Origin: an uncultured Clostridia bacterium
Lineage (GTDB): Bacteria; Bacillota; Clostridia; Christensenellales; Pumilibacteraceae
NCBI GenBank assembly: GCA_944362615.1
Contig: CALVTM010000001.1
Coordinates: 186,001-250,000, forward strand
Length of the DNA: 64,000 nt
Direction of reading: 5' to 3'
In this document: in pieces, positions 53,590-61,513 of the stretch
How positions within the stretch are numbered: the stretch's first letter is position 1
Layout: each line of letters starts with the position of its first letter
The notes under the pieces: generated by a model
Databases searched by the model: none
Seen by the model: only the letters and a program-made list of their open reading frames with translations
Told to the model about the DNA's origin: nothing
Program-made: the position numbers and the translations under genes

Positions 53590-54196
53590 TTCCCGTTCCC
53601 TCTCCGGAGCTGCCTGAAGTACCGTCCGCTCCGCCGTTATCTTCTCCGTGCGGGCGGAAAATAAGTCTCGGCAGGTATTCGGCAGCCGCCCACACGCCGA
53701 CACACACCGCCAGCGCCGTCATAAGCCCCGCCGGACTGCGCAGAAAGGAAATAAGATTTCCCAGTCCGTTCGCAACCGCGACGACTTTGCCGACGATCAT
53801 GTCGTTCGTTACTGTAATATTATCCTGAATGTTGTTAGCGTCCCCACGGGTGACGTAACCGCTTTCCGCCTTATAGATTATGCGGTGGGTTATATATTCC
53901 CCGACGGACGCGTTGTAATACGTCACAATGTCGCGCTCGGTATAATCGCTCTGCGCCTTTATGACGATGAAATCGCCTTTCTCGATCTCGGGAGACATGC
54001 TGCCCGACGTGACGGACGCAAAAGCGTACCCGAAAACCGTGGGCATTCCGACCCCGAACGCATAGCGCGCAATGAGGACGTAAATGTTATAAACAAGCAG
54101 CAGACCCGCAAGAACGGTCACAATAACTTTGAACGTTATGCCCGTTATTTTAAGCGCCTTGCGCGCGCTGCCGTGATTGTCGTTTTTATTCGCCAT
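53570..54196 (-). CDS. sipW: Signal peptidase I, SipW/ER type (first of two)
   Basis: 208 residues. An N-terminal helix (about 15-37), the catalytic Ser in TSGSMSPEIEKGDFIVI, then ITHRII with His in place of the bacterial Lys, and the conserved RGDANN Asp segment. A C-terminal helix (about 150-170) ends the fold. The Ser-His dyad is that of SipW, archaeal and ER signal peptidases, which in Bacillus processes TasA and TapA. Its ATG shares one base with the stop of the preceding gene (TAATGG). It is one of two such enzymes in this operon. Confidence 0.9.
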   Translation of the reverse strand: MANKNDNHGSARKALKITGITFKVIVTVLAGLLLVYNIYVLIARYAFGVGMPTVFGYAFASVTSGSMSPEIEKGDFIVIKAQSDYTERDIVTYYNASVGEYITHRIIYKAESGYVTRGDANNIQDNITVTNDMIVGKVVAVANGLGNLISFLRSPAGLMTALAVCVGVWAAAEYLPRLIFRPHGEDNGGADGTSGSSGEGTGNGKKDG

Positions 54197-54990
54197 TACC
54201 GGGCAAGAATCTCCGCCGTCACCGAAATGTGAATGGTGTAATCGACTGCCGCTATGCCCGCGGCGGTATCGGTTTCGTCGTCTCCGACATAAGGCCAGTT
54301 CCAGGAAAGAACGAACGTCGTGGACGAACCGGCGTTTATCGTAAGGTCGCTTATGCCGAGTTCTTCGATCGGCTTGCGCTCTTCTCCGGATATCTCGGAG
54401 CCGTCGCGCTGCAATCCGTATACTATTCCTATGTCGTATTCGCATTCCTCTGCAAACTCAAAGGAAAATACGACGTCGTCATCGTTGGCGTTCTCCACGC
54501 TGAAACGATATTCTCCGCTTGTTCCCGGCGCGATCTTGCCGTCCGGGCGTTCGCTTTCGAATATCGGCAGATTTTCCGTCTCCGACCAGTCCGCGCCGTC
54601 GGCGCCGAATACGAATATCGTCGGAATATACGGCTCTCCGCTGCGGTTGAGCGAACAGGTAACGATGAAAAGAGTGAGCGCGGCAATCGCAAGCAGACAA
54701 AGCAAAATCATGACAAGCGGATACAGACGGCGCTTTACGAGCGTCGCTACATACATTCCCTCGCCATTTACGATATTGCCGTGCACGTCGAGATAGCCTA
54801 TGTCTTTATCGTCGCTGCGAAGTAATATACCCCGATCGTCACGGATAAACTCGCCGAGTTCCGTGCCGTCGTAGTCCACCCACTTGCCGTTGCGGACAAG
54901 GCCTATTCCCTCTTTGTTCCCGTCATATACCCTTGCCCTGGCGGGAAGCTTGGGCTCGGGATAACGATTTTCTTCCTGTTTTTCCGTCAT
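54196..54990 (-). CDS. Membrane protein: KWG-like cytosolic repeats, one helix, TasA/camelysin-like external domain
   Basis: 264 residues. The N-terminal cytosolic part (20-80) has two copies of a G-x-x-L-V-x-N/D-G-K/D-W/I-x-Y-x-G pattern, like KWG-type beta repeats. One helix (about 90-112) follows. The external domain starts PDGKIAPGTSGEYRFSVEN and ends with LSWNWPYVGDDETDT, which matches the TasA/CalY pattern of a PGTSG start and a W-x-W-P-Y-x-x-x-x-D-T core. Here that domain sits behind an uncleaved helix, so it may be a membrane-bound anchor or template for the fibre. I chose ATG 54990 with GGGGG upstream. Confidence 0.7.
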   Translation of the reverse strand: MTEKQEENRYPEPKLPARARVYDGNKEGIGLVRNGKWVDYDGTELGEFIRDDRGILLRSDDKDIGYLDVHGNIVNGEGMYVATLVKRRLYPLVMILLCLLAIAALTLFIVTCSLNRSGEPYIPTIFVFGADGADWSETENLPIFESERPDGKIAPGTSGEYRFSVENANDDDVVFSFEFAEECEYDIGIVYGLQRDGSEISGEERKPIEELGISDLTINAGSSTTFVLSWNWPYVGDDETDTAAGIAAVDYTIHISVTAEILAR

Positions 54991-55057
54991 ACGTCCCCCG
55001 TTTACCGTCCGGCGCCGAATTTTATGCCGCGCCGCGCACGAGTTCAAGTATCCCTCT

Positions 55058-55082
55058 CCCCGTGCATCCGTGATGCACGGGG
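55058..55082 (-). other. Stable hairpin between two operon genes
   Basis: CCCCGTGCAT and ATGCACGGGG (10-bp arms, loop CCGTG) lie in the 247-bp gap after the TasA-like gene. Nearby minus-strand stems (TCCGGC/GCCGGA at about 55190-55208 and GCCGC/GGCGGC at about 55160-55175) have no T run, so they look like mRNA-protecting or processing stems rather than terminators. Confidence 0.55.
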
Positions 55083-55237
55083 CGTTGTCGGGAATACTGT
55101 TTATTCGGAATCATGCGGGGTCATTCCGCACGCCCGCGCGCCCACCGCGCGCCGGTTGCCGCCGCCACATAGCGGCATATCCCGTCGATTATCCGGCAAT
55201 AACGCCGGAAGCCTGTACCCCTTTCCGTTTGTTCTTA

Positions 55238-55936
55238 TCAGGTCGTGGGTAGCTCGGAGCCCTGAACGGCGCTGAATGTAAGCGTAAACTGAATGCCGCT
55301 GATGTGCGTACCAACCCAGGTATCAAGCGCGTCGGCATTGCCTTTAAGCAAAACGTCCGCAGAAGTCCAGGTAACGACCGCATAGATATAAAGGTTTTCA
55401 CCGCGTTGAAGCTCTATGGCAGTTGCTCCTTTAATCTCAGTGACGCTGTCGGACGGCCTACCGGTTTTGTTGTAGTAAAGCGTTACGCTGAAAAGGTCTG
55501 CGACGTCCTTCTGCGACGGTGCGCCTTCCTGGCTTACTTCCGTCCATTTGTTTTGATCCGCGCCGATCGTAGTATCGAAGTTTCTCGTATCCTCTTCGCT
55601 GAACGTAATCGCGCCTGCGGTTACCGTTACGTCCGCTACGACATCTGTATCGTTGCTGGATATCGTCGCGACATGTGTCTTTGCGCTTTCTTTCGATCTT
55701 ACTTCACCGCCATCGGTATATTCCTTCTCGGACGGAGAAATCATGCCGAAATCGACGACCGTGGAGGTAGAGCCCACGTCAAAAGACACATTCCACTTCG
55801 CGACCTGGACAGTGCCGCTGCCGGAAGCGCCGGAAGCATAACGAGCGAGAGTGGTTCCCACAAAGCAAAGACTGAGCACTGCCGCGATAACGAGAGCGAA
55901 TATCAGTTTGGAAACTATTCTTCTCTTCTTTTCCAT
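55238..55936 (-). CDS. TasA/camelysin-like major secreted protein
   Basis: 232 residues. The SipW-type signal ends in FVGTTLARYASGASGSG. A beta-rich mature part follows: VAKWNVSFDVGS, then GAITFSEED and LYIYAVVTWTSADVLL, with no Cys residues. Size, signal and context match TasA/CalY proteins that form amyloid-like biofilm fibres in Bacillus; here the function is inferred. The start has AGGAGG 5 nt upstream, one of the strongest in the window, and a set of stable hairpins follows the stop, both consistent with high expression. It lies 92 bp after sipW-2. Alternative: a pilin-like protein of unrelated origin. Confidence 0.75.
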   Translation of the reverse strand: MEKKRRIVSKLIFALVIAAVLSLCFVGTTLARYASGASGSGTVQVAKWNVSFDVGSTSTVVDFGMISPSEKEYTDGGEVRSKESAKTHVATISSNDTDVVADVTVTAGAITFSEEDTRNFDTTIGADQNKWTEVSQEGAPSQKDVADLFSVTLYYNKTGRPSDSVTEIKGATAIELQRGENLYIYAVVTWTSADVLLKGNADALDTWVGTHISGIQFTLTFSAVQGSELPTT

Positions 55937-56028
55937 TTTTTCCTCCTGTTTTATTGTGATCACAATATATATGTATCGGCCGTATTGTGGCAAACGACCG
56001 CGACATACCCTTATTATTCCCTTATTTC

Positions 56029-56778
56029 TTATTCTTTTTCCGCTGTTTCGGCGGCGGAGCCGTCATCGGTCGCGCCGCTTTCGGAAGAGTCCGCCTCTTC
56101 GGCAGCGCTTTCTTTATCCTCTGACAAAGCGTTTTCAGCCGGAGCGGCGTTCTTTTCCTCAAGAAGAGTGCGCAGTCGGCGGATCTCCTCGTCCTTATCC
56201 GTTTCGGAAGGCGCTTCGTCCTTAGCCTTGCGGCGGGCAAGCGTTATGCGGATCACGTCGTAAGCGATATACGCCGCGACGGGTACGCCCACGAGCACGA
56301 GAATGCCGACGGGCGTTTGCAGGAACATCGAAAAACTTCCCAGTCCGCCGATACTGCCCACGCACATGCCGACTACGTTTTCAACGGGAATCGCTCCGTC
56401 AGAAATGTTGTTCGCGTCGCCCTTGGTCTCCACCGAGACAACGGCTCCGTCGGACAAAGTCATGTCTATTATGCGGTGCGTGACGAACATACCGTCGGTG
56501 CGGTATGTCACTATATCGCCCTTTTCAAGCTGCTGCTTGTCCTCGTCGCCGAGAATTTTGACAAATATCAGCGAGCCGTCGGCAAAACTGTCGTCCGCTT
56601 CGCCGTCCATCGATCCCGTTGCCACAGCCATCGGCGCAATGCCGAATACGCTGGGCGGCACGTCGCTGCGCACTGCGCCCTTTATGATAAGCGTAAGGTT
56701 TATCACAATGACGGGAATAAGCAGCACCGCAAGAACGATGAGAACTATCATCGCTGCCGTATCTCTTTTTGTTCGCAT
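56029..56778 (-). CDS. sipW: Signal peptidase I, SipW/ER type (second, operon-leading)
   Basis: 249 residues. N-terminal helix (about 10-33), catalytic Ser in VATGSMDGEADDS, FVTHRIIDM with the His, and TKGDANNISDG. A second helix (about 145-165) is followed by an acidic, Glu/Ala-rich tail with a short coiled-coil (EEIRRLRTLLEEK). That tail is not part of normal SipW. It is the first gene of the operon and has its own promoter with a poly-G spacer. It differs clearly in sequence from the other copy, so the two may serve different substrates. Confidence 0.85.
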   Translation of the reverse strand: MRTKRDTAAMIVLIVLAVLLIPVIVINLTLIIKGAVRSDVPPSVFGIAPMAVATGSMDGEADDSFADGSLIFVKILGDEDKQQLEKGDIVTYRTDGMFVTHRIIDMTLSDGAVVSVETKGDANNISDGAIPVENVVGMCVGSIGGLGSFSMFLQTPVGILVLVGVPVAAYIAYDVIRITLARRKAKDEAPSETDKDEEIRRLRTLLEEKNAAPAENALSEDKESAAEEADSSESGATDDGSAAETAEKE

Positions 56779-56797
56779 TTTCCTTCTCCCACTCCGT

Positions 56798-56815
56798 TAA
56801 TGATTACAATCATTA
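56798..56815 (-). promoter_or_regulatory. Palindrome in the sipW-2 leader
   Basis: TAATGATT-AC-AATCATTA has 8-bp arms, between the -10 box and the ribosome site. It could bind a regulator. Confidence 0.45.
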
Positions 56816-56824
56816 TTGTATTAT

Positions 56825-56854
56825 AATATAACATACTACCCCCCCCCATGTCAA
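56825..56854 (-). promoter_or_regulatory. Promoter of the SipW/TasA-like operon with a nine-G spacer tract
   Basis: Minus strand TTGACA (56854-56849), then T and nine G (56847-56839), and TATATT (56830-56825) at 18-bp spacing. Losing one G gives the optimal 17 bp. A second hexamer, TATAAT, lies at 56820-56825 (23-bp spacing). An inverted repeat, TGTCAA/TTGACA, overlaps the -35 box (56849-56865). Confidence 0.6.
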
Positions 56855-56972
56855 TACCTTTGACAGTATTTTTCTGTAAATTCACGGAAAATACGTTTTA
56901 TCCCGCATTTCGGTGACAAAATCGGACAGATATGTGCGCTTTTTTGCCTAAACATAACCCACTCGGCAGTCG

Positions 56973-56986
56973 TTTAAGTTGCGCGG
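56973..56986. repeat. 14-bp direct repeat, right copy
   Basis: TTTAAGTTGCGCGG, identical to 48504-48517. It lies between the operon promoter and tRNA-Leu. Confidence 0.5.
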
Positions 56987-57025
56987 TGCTTAAAAAGGCC
57001 GCGCAGCTTTATGGAGCTGAGCGAC

Positions 57026-57147
57026 CCGAGGTTTCCCTGCGGGAAACTCGGTTCGCACCTCAGATCAGCGGCGACAAAAAGCGCACGACCCCTTGCGGGT
57101 CGTGCGCGTCGGTCGGGGTAACAAGCGTTCTTCTTTGAACGCTTGTT
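57026..57147 (-). other. Hairpin cluster between the surface operon and tRNA-Leu; possible small RNA with terminator
   Basis: Three strong hairpins lie in 120 bp: GTTTCCC/GGGAAAC (57031-57047), GCGCACGACCC/GGGTCGTGCGC (57081-57107) and AACAAGCGTTC/GAACGCTTGTT (57120-57147). The middle one has TTTTT after it on the minus strand, so it is a terminator, although no minus-strand gene but the tRNA lies upstream. The rest of 56855-57260 has no gene I can support; its open frames are shadows. Confidence 0.45.
57076..57107 (-). terminator. Minus-strand terminator in the hairpin cluster
   Basis: An 11-bp perfect stem with loop CTTGC and a T5 run on the minus strand. It is either a second stop for the tRNA-Leu transcript or the end of a small RNA between 57108 and 57260. 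Confidence 0.6.
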
Positions 57148-57260
57148 GGCGTTCGCCGCCCTTTCAGGACGGCTCGGCTGAGCGAACTTTCGCGCGTCCG
57201 TTTTTCTGCGCTTTCGTCGCTCGTGCTTCGCGCTCACGGTTCAACGTCGCCAACGTGCAC

Positions 57261-57303
57261 AAAACAAAAAACGCAACACCCTTTCGGGGTCGCGTTTTTT
57301 GTT
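57261..57303 (-). terminator. Terminator after tRNA-Leu
   Basis: AAAACAAAAAACGC pairs with GCGTTTTTTGTTTT around a GGGGT/CACCC inner stem, directly after the tRNA 3' end. Confidence 0.8.
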
Positions 57304-57304
57304 T

Positions 57305-57391
57305 TGGTGCCGCCGGTCGGGGTCGAACCGACACGGTATCACTACCACCGGATTTTGAGTCCGGCGCGTCTGCCAATTTCACCACGGCGGC
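57305..57391 (-). tRNA. tRNA-Leu (anticodon CAA)
   Basis: 87 nt on the minus strand. Acceptor GCCGCCG pairs with CGGCGGC, discriminator A and CCA are encoded, the anticodon stem CCGGA/TCCGG has loop CTCAAAA (anticodon CAA), and the long class II variable arm and GGTTCGACCC T-loop are present. It decodes UUG. Confidence 0.95.
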
Positions 57392-57462
57392 AGGTGTGCG
57401 GATACTTGAGCATCCGCACGCTGTCTTATATTATCATAAATCTTTATGCGTGTAAAGCGTTT

Positions 57463-57867
57463 TCAGAGCACTTCCACTCCGAGTTTTACAAGCAGCGACG
57501 CCGCTTTATCTGCATCGTTCGTCTTAAAACCGATATGTGCGCTGCCGTTGTCGCTCGCAAAAGAATACAGGTATTCTATGTTCACGCCCGCTTCGTCAAG
57601 CGCTATCAGTATGTCTGCAAGCGCTCCCGGTCTGTCCGGTACACGCATCGCTACAAGACTTACCATTGCGCACATAAATCCCGATCTTTTAAGTACTTCA
57701 AATGCCTTATCGTTGTCATTGGTCATCAATCTGAGTATTCCGAAATCCGTCGTATCGGCAATGGACATCGAGCTGAGATTTATTCCTGCGTCTCTGAGTA
57801 CCTTGCAGCAATCGCCTATCCTACCCTTTCTGTTCTCCAAAAATACGGCTAACTGATTAATCATCAT
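57463..57867 (-). CDS. Tandem ACT-domain protein
   Basis: 134 residues made of two ACT domains (about 1-65 and 70-134; LAVFLENRKGRIGDCCKVL and VPDRPGALADILIALDEAG as the repeats' starts). Such proteins are often encoded next to phenylacetate-CoA ligase and indolepyruvate oxidoreductase genes in anaerobes and probably sense an aromatic amino acid. It lies 18 bp after paaK and ends the operon. AGGGAGG precedes two adjacent ATGs (57867 and 57864). Confidence 0.85.
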   Translation of the reverse strand: MMINQLAVFLENRKGRIGDCCKVLRDAGINLSSMSIADTTDFGILRLMTNDNDKAFEVLKRSGFMCAMVSLVAMRVPDRPGALADILIALDEAGVNIEYLYSFASDNGSAHIGFKTNDADKAASLLVKLGVEVL

Positions 57868-57885
57868 TTTCCTCCCTTTTTATTT

Positions 57886-59190
57886 TCAGATCTTTCTTCT
57901 GTCCGTTATACGTTTGGACTTGCCTTCGCTGCGCTCTATCGTTCCCGGAGATACAAGCGTGATCTTTGCGCTTACGCTTATACCGGACGCCATTTCTCCC
58001 GCAAGTTTGGTGCGTATAGCCTCTACGTCAGCAACGGTATCAGAGAACGCATTGGGCGACAGCTCCACTACTATCTCAAGCGTATCAAGATTGTTTACTC
58101 TGTCTACGTTTATATGATAGTGAGGCTGTACCGCCGGGTTCTTCAGAAGCACGCTCTCTATCTGTGACGGGAATACGTTTACTCCGCGTATTATCAGCAT
58201 GTCATCGCTGCGTCCCGTTATACGCTTCATCTTGATCGTCGTTCTTCCGCACGGGCAAGGCGAATCGTCAAGCGCTGCTATATCACGAGTTCTGTAACGG
58301 ATAAGCGGCATTCCTGTTCTGTCCAGAGTCGTGATCACAAGCTCTCCGCGTTCTCCGATAGGAAGCGGCTCCAGAGTCTCGGTATCCACTATCTCGGGGA
58401 AATAATGGTCATCCTGGAAGTGCATACCACGCTTGTATTCACAGTCATTTGCAACACCAGGACCGGATATTTCACTGAGTCCGTATATATCGCATGCGTG
58501 AATGTTAAGTCTCCGCTCTATTTCGTTACGCATCTCTTCAGTCCACGCTTCCGCACCGAAACATCCGCCTTTGAGCACTATATCGGTACCGATCTTTAAT
58601 CCTGCCTTTTCTATCTCTTCTATAAGATATATAGCGTATGACGGAGTGCAGCAGATTATGTCCGCTTTAAAGTCGGAAAGCAACTGCAACTGACGCTGCG
58701 TGTTTCCGGCGGATGCGGGAACGGCTATCGCGCCGAGTCTCTCCGCTCCGTAGTGCATTCCGAGACCGCCCGTGAATAATCCGTATCCATAACATACATG
58801 TACTATGCTGTTCTGATCCGCTCCCGCCATTACCAGCGAACGCGCCGCACAGTCTGCCCATATATCTATATCATTCTGAGTGTAACCGGATACAGTAAGT
58901 TTTCCGGTGGTGGCACTGGACGCATGCAAACGTACAAGGTCTTTGCGGTCTGCCGCCATCATTCCGAACGGATAACTGTTCCTGAGATCGGACTTCTGAG
59001 TGAACGGCAGTTTCCATATGTCTTCTATACCCTTTATGTCTGAGGGACGGAGCTTGATCGCATCCATCTTCTCACGATAGGGCTTCTGACGCTCGTAGAC
59101 GTATTTTACGGTCTTTACAAGCTTTTCCGATTGAAGTGCCCGCTTATCAGCAAGGCTCATCGTTTCGAGTTCGGGCTGAAAATATTTCAT
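57886..59190 (-). CDS. paaK: Phenylacetate-CoA ligase family protein (second copy)
   Basis: 434 residues, AMP-forming acyl-CoA ligase fold. HASSATTGKLTVSGY is the P-loop (in other PaaK HASSGTTGKPT), followed by GYGLFTGGLGMHYG, DIYGLSEISGPGVA and a C-terminal TGRSDDMLIIRGVNVFPSQIE. It activates phenylacetate-type acids, or works backward to release them. Its placement between iorB and the ACT gene suggests handling of arylacetates from IOR. The P-loop Gly-to-Ala change is notable but may be tolerated. Confidence 0.85.
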   Translation of the reverse strand: MKYFQPELETMSLADKRALQSEKLVKTVKYVYERQKPYREKMDAIKLRPSDIKGIEDIWKLPFTQKSDLRNSYPFGMMAADRKDLVRLHASSATTGKLTVSGYTQNDIDIWADCAARSLVMAGADQNSIVHVCYGYGLFTGGLGMHYGAERLGAIAVPASAGNTQRQLQLLSDFKADIICCTPSYAIYLIEEIEKAGLKIGTDIVLKGGCFGAEAWTEEMRNEIERRLNIHACDIYGLSEISGPGVANDCEYKRGMHFQDDHYFPEIVDTETLEPLPIGERGELVITTLDRTGMPLIRYRTRDIAALDDSPCPCGRTTIKMKRITGRSDDMLIIRGVNVFPSQIESVLLKNPAVQPHYHINVDRVNNLDTLEIVVELSPNAFSDTVADVEAIRTKLAGEMASGISVSAKITLVSPGTIERSEGKSKRITDRRKI

Positions 59191-59211
59191 TCTCTTTCCC
59201 CTTTTGTTGAT

Positions 59212-59781
59212 TTATTTTACTTTTTCATATCCGAGGGCAAATGCCTTAAGATTAGTTTCTGCAAATTTTTCAGGTACGCAATCAGTAACCGCCTGCATCA
59301 TCTTTTCTTTGTCAAATCCGAACAGACGACACATAGCGCCCAGCATTACCACGTTTGCACTGCGCGCATCCCCGGCTTCGGCAGCAATACTTGCCGCAGG
59401 GATGAAGAATGCTCCGTTGATCTCTTCAAGCATGTCTTCCTTAAGACCTTCCGGATACTTGGCTGCCCCAGTGATCACAGGCATAGGAAGCACTTTTACA
59501 TCGTTGACAAGAAGTATTCCGCCGGGGCGCAGGAAATGCTTTACACGCGCAGCCTCAAGCACCTCAAACGCAAGTATAACGTCTGCCGCCCCTGCCCAAA
59601 TGACAGGAGAATGTACTTTATCGCCTATGCGGACATGTGTGGTGACACTGCCGCCACGCTGACTCATACCGTGTACTTCGCTGAGCTTGCAGTCCTTGCC
59701 GCAAAGTACGGCGTACCGCCCGAGTACTTTACTGGCAAGCAATGTTCCCTGTCCGCCTACACCTGCTATCAGAATATTCAT
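59212..59781 (-). CDS. iorB: Indolepyruvate ferredoxin oxidoreductase, beta subunit
   Basis: 189 residues of the pyruvate/ketoisovalerate oxidoreductase gamma-type domain: NILIAGVGGQGTLLASKVLG, SEVHGMSQRGGSVTTHVR. With IorA it oxidises aryl pyruvates to arylacetyl-CoA, reducing ferredoxin. I start at 59781 (ATGA overlap with the iorA stop, strong GGAGGG upstream). Confidence 0.95.
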   Translation of the reverse strand: MNILIAGVGGQGTLLASKVLGRYAVLCGKDCKLSEVHGMSQRGGSVTTHVRIGDKVHSPVIWAGAADVILAFEVLEAARVKHFLRPGGILLVNDVKVLPMPVITGAAKYPEGLKEDMLEEINGAFFIPAASIAAEAGDARSANVVMLGAMCRLFGFDKEKMMQAVTDCVPEKFAETNLKAFALGYEKVK

Positions 59782-61499
59782 TCTCTCACTCCCTCCTTGA
59801 TCGCGCCGAAAGGACATACCTCAGCGCATACTCCGCATCCGGTACACTGATTGGGGTCTATCGTCACGCCGCTGCCCGAACGAGAAATGGCAGGGCATCC
59901 GAGCTTCATGCACTTTCCGCAGTTGCGGCATTCATCCACCTTCATTACCGGCTTGGGCCCCTTATTAAGAAGCACGCACGGACGCTGCGCTATGATCACG
60001 CTGACATTGGGAGATTCTATGCCCTTCTTTACTGCTGATTCCACTGCCTTGAGATCGTAAGCATCCACGATCTCGATCTCCTTTACTCCGCATGCACGGC
60101 ATATCTCGTCGAGAAGTACGGCAGGGGCTTTCTCACCCTTGAGGTTCTTCCCCGTCGCAGGGTGGTTCTGATGACCGGTCATGCCCGTCGTCGAATTATC
60201 CAGTATCACAAGCGTTATGCCGCTCTCGTTATATACTGCGTTGATAAGACCGGTGATACCACTGTGTATGAATGTGGAATCGCCGATGACTGCTATGTTA
60301 TGGCTCACTCCCTTGGTCGCTTTTTTGAATCCGTGCGCCATGCCTATCGACGCGCCCATGCAAAGTACGGTATCGACAGCACTGAGAGGCGCAACAGCAC
60401 CAAGCGTATAACATCCTATGTCGCCGTTGACCGTAAGCTTCAGCTTGCCAAGCACATAGAATACTCCGCGGTGAGGACAGCCCGCACACATAACGGGAGG
60501 CCTGCCCGGAACTTTTGCCGCTACAGGTACAGGTACGGAACGATTGAATTTCTCCAGTATCTTAAGCACACTGAGCTCACCCTGCAGTGAGAATATCTCT
60601 TTACCCTTGCACTTGATACCCGCTTTCTTCAACTGGTTCTCAATATAAGGCTCAAGCTCTTCAATGACATACAACTGCTGTACGGTAGTTGCAAACTTCT
60701 CTATCGCTTTGATAGGCAGAGGATATACCGTGCCTACCTTGAAAATACTCGCATCAGGAAGAGCTTCCTTGACATACTGATATACAACGCCCGAACATAC
60801 AACGCCTATTTTGTTTCCGCGTCTGCTGCGCTCTACCTTATTGATGTCCAGCGTGTTTACCATGTTTGCAAGCTCTATGTCGCGCTCTTCGACGACCTGG
60901 TGACGAAGTATCGCGCTTGCGGGCATCATCGTATATTTGGTTATGGACTTCTCGTAAGGACGAAGCTTTACGTCCTCACGGTCGCATAATTCCACAAGAC
61001 TGCGCGAATGTGCAACGCGCGTAGTAAGACGTATGAATACCGGAGTGTCATATTTTTCGCTGAGCTCGAATGCAAGCTTTGTGAAATCCTTGGCTTCTTG
61101 CGCGTCGGAAGGCTCAAGCATCATAACATGAGCACTGCGCGCATAAAATCTCGAGTCCTGCTCGTTCTGGGACGAGTGCATACCAGGGTCATCTGCAACG
61201 ACAATGACAAGTCCGCCGTTTACACCGGTGTACGCAGACGTGAACAGAGGATCCGCCGCAACGTTGACGCCGACATGCTTCATGCACGCCATGGCACGTG
61301 CGCCGGCTACCGATGCGCCTACGGCAACTTCAAGTGCCACCTTTTCGTTAGGCGCCCACTCGGCATATACTCCGTCGTATTTTACAAAACTTTCGGCGAT
61401 CTCCGTACTGGGCGTTCCCGGGTATGCGGAAAGCACTCTCACTCCCGCTTCGTACGCACCGCGTGCGACCGCATGATTTGTCAGCATCAATTCTTTCAT
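59778..61499 (-). CDS. iorA: Indolepyruvate ferredoxin oxidoreductase, alpha subunit
   Basis: 573 residues. The N-terminal pyrimidine-binding domain (GAYEAGVRVLSAYPGTPSTEI) and the C-terminal thiamine-diphosphate domain (GDIGCYTLGAVAPL, GDSTFIHSGI) are followed by two 4Fe-4S motifs (CRNCGKCMKLGCP and CTGCGVCAEVCP). The full set fits IorA. Start at ATG 61499 with GGAG 8 nt upstream; a TTG six codons earlier overlaps paaK. It makes reduced ferredoxin for energy conservation from Trp, Phe or Tyr. Confidence 0.95.
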   Translation of the reverse strand: MKELMLTNHAVARGAYEAGVRVLSAYPGTPSTEIAESFVKYDGVYAEWAPNEKVALEVAVGASVAGARAMACMKHVGVNVAADPLFTSAYTGVNGGLVIVVADDPGMHSSQNEQDSRFYARSAHVMMLEPSDAQEAKDFTKLAFELSEKYDTPVFIRLTTRVAHSRSLVELCDREDVKLRPYEKSITKYTMMPASAILRHQVVEERDIELANMVNTLDINKVERSRRGNKIGVVCSGVVYQYVKEALPDASIFKVGTVYPLPIKAIEKFATTVQQLYVIEELEPYIENQLKKAGIKCKGKEIFSLQGELSVLKILEKFNRSVPVPVAAKVPGRPPVMCAGCPHRGVFYVLGKLKLTVNGDIGCYTLGAVAPLSAVDTVLCMGASIGMAHGFKKATKGVSHNIAVIGDSTFIHSGITGLINAVYNESGITLVILDNSTTGMTGHQNHPATGKNLKGEKAPAVLLDEICRACGVKEIEIVDAYDLKAVESAVKKGIESPNVSVIIAQRPCVLLNKGPKPVMKVDECRNCGKCMKLGCPAISRSGSGVTIDPNQCTGCGVCAEVCPFGAIKEGVRE

Positions 61500-61513
61500 A
61501 TTATAAGCTCCGA

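Noticed and set aside
57164..57385. Small open frame over tRNA-Leu with VKLADAPDSKSGG
   Set aside because: This peptide is the well-known false translation of tRNA-Leu.
57223..57455. Plus-strand frame with VGVEPTRYHYHRILSP
   Set aside because: The usual false antisense translation of tRNA-Leu genes.
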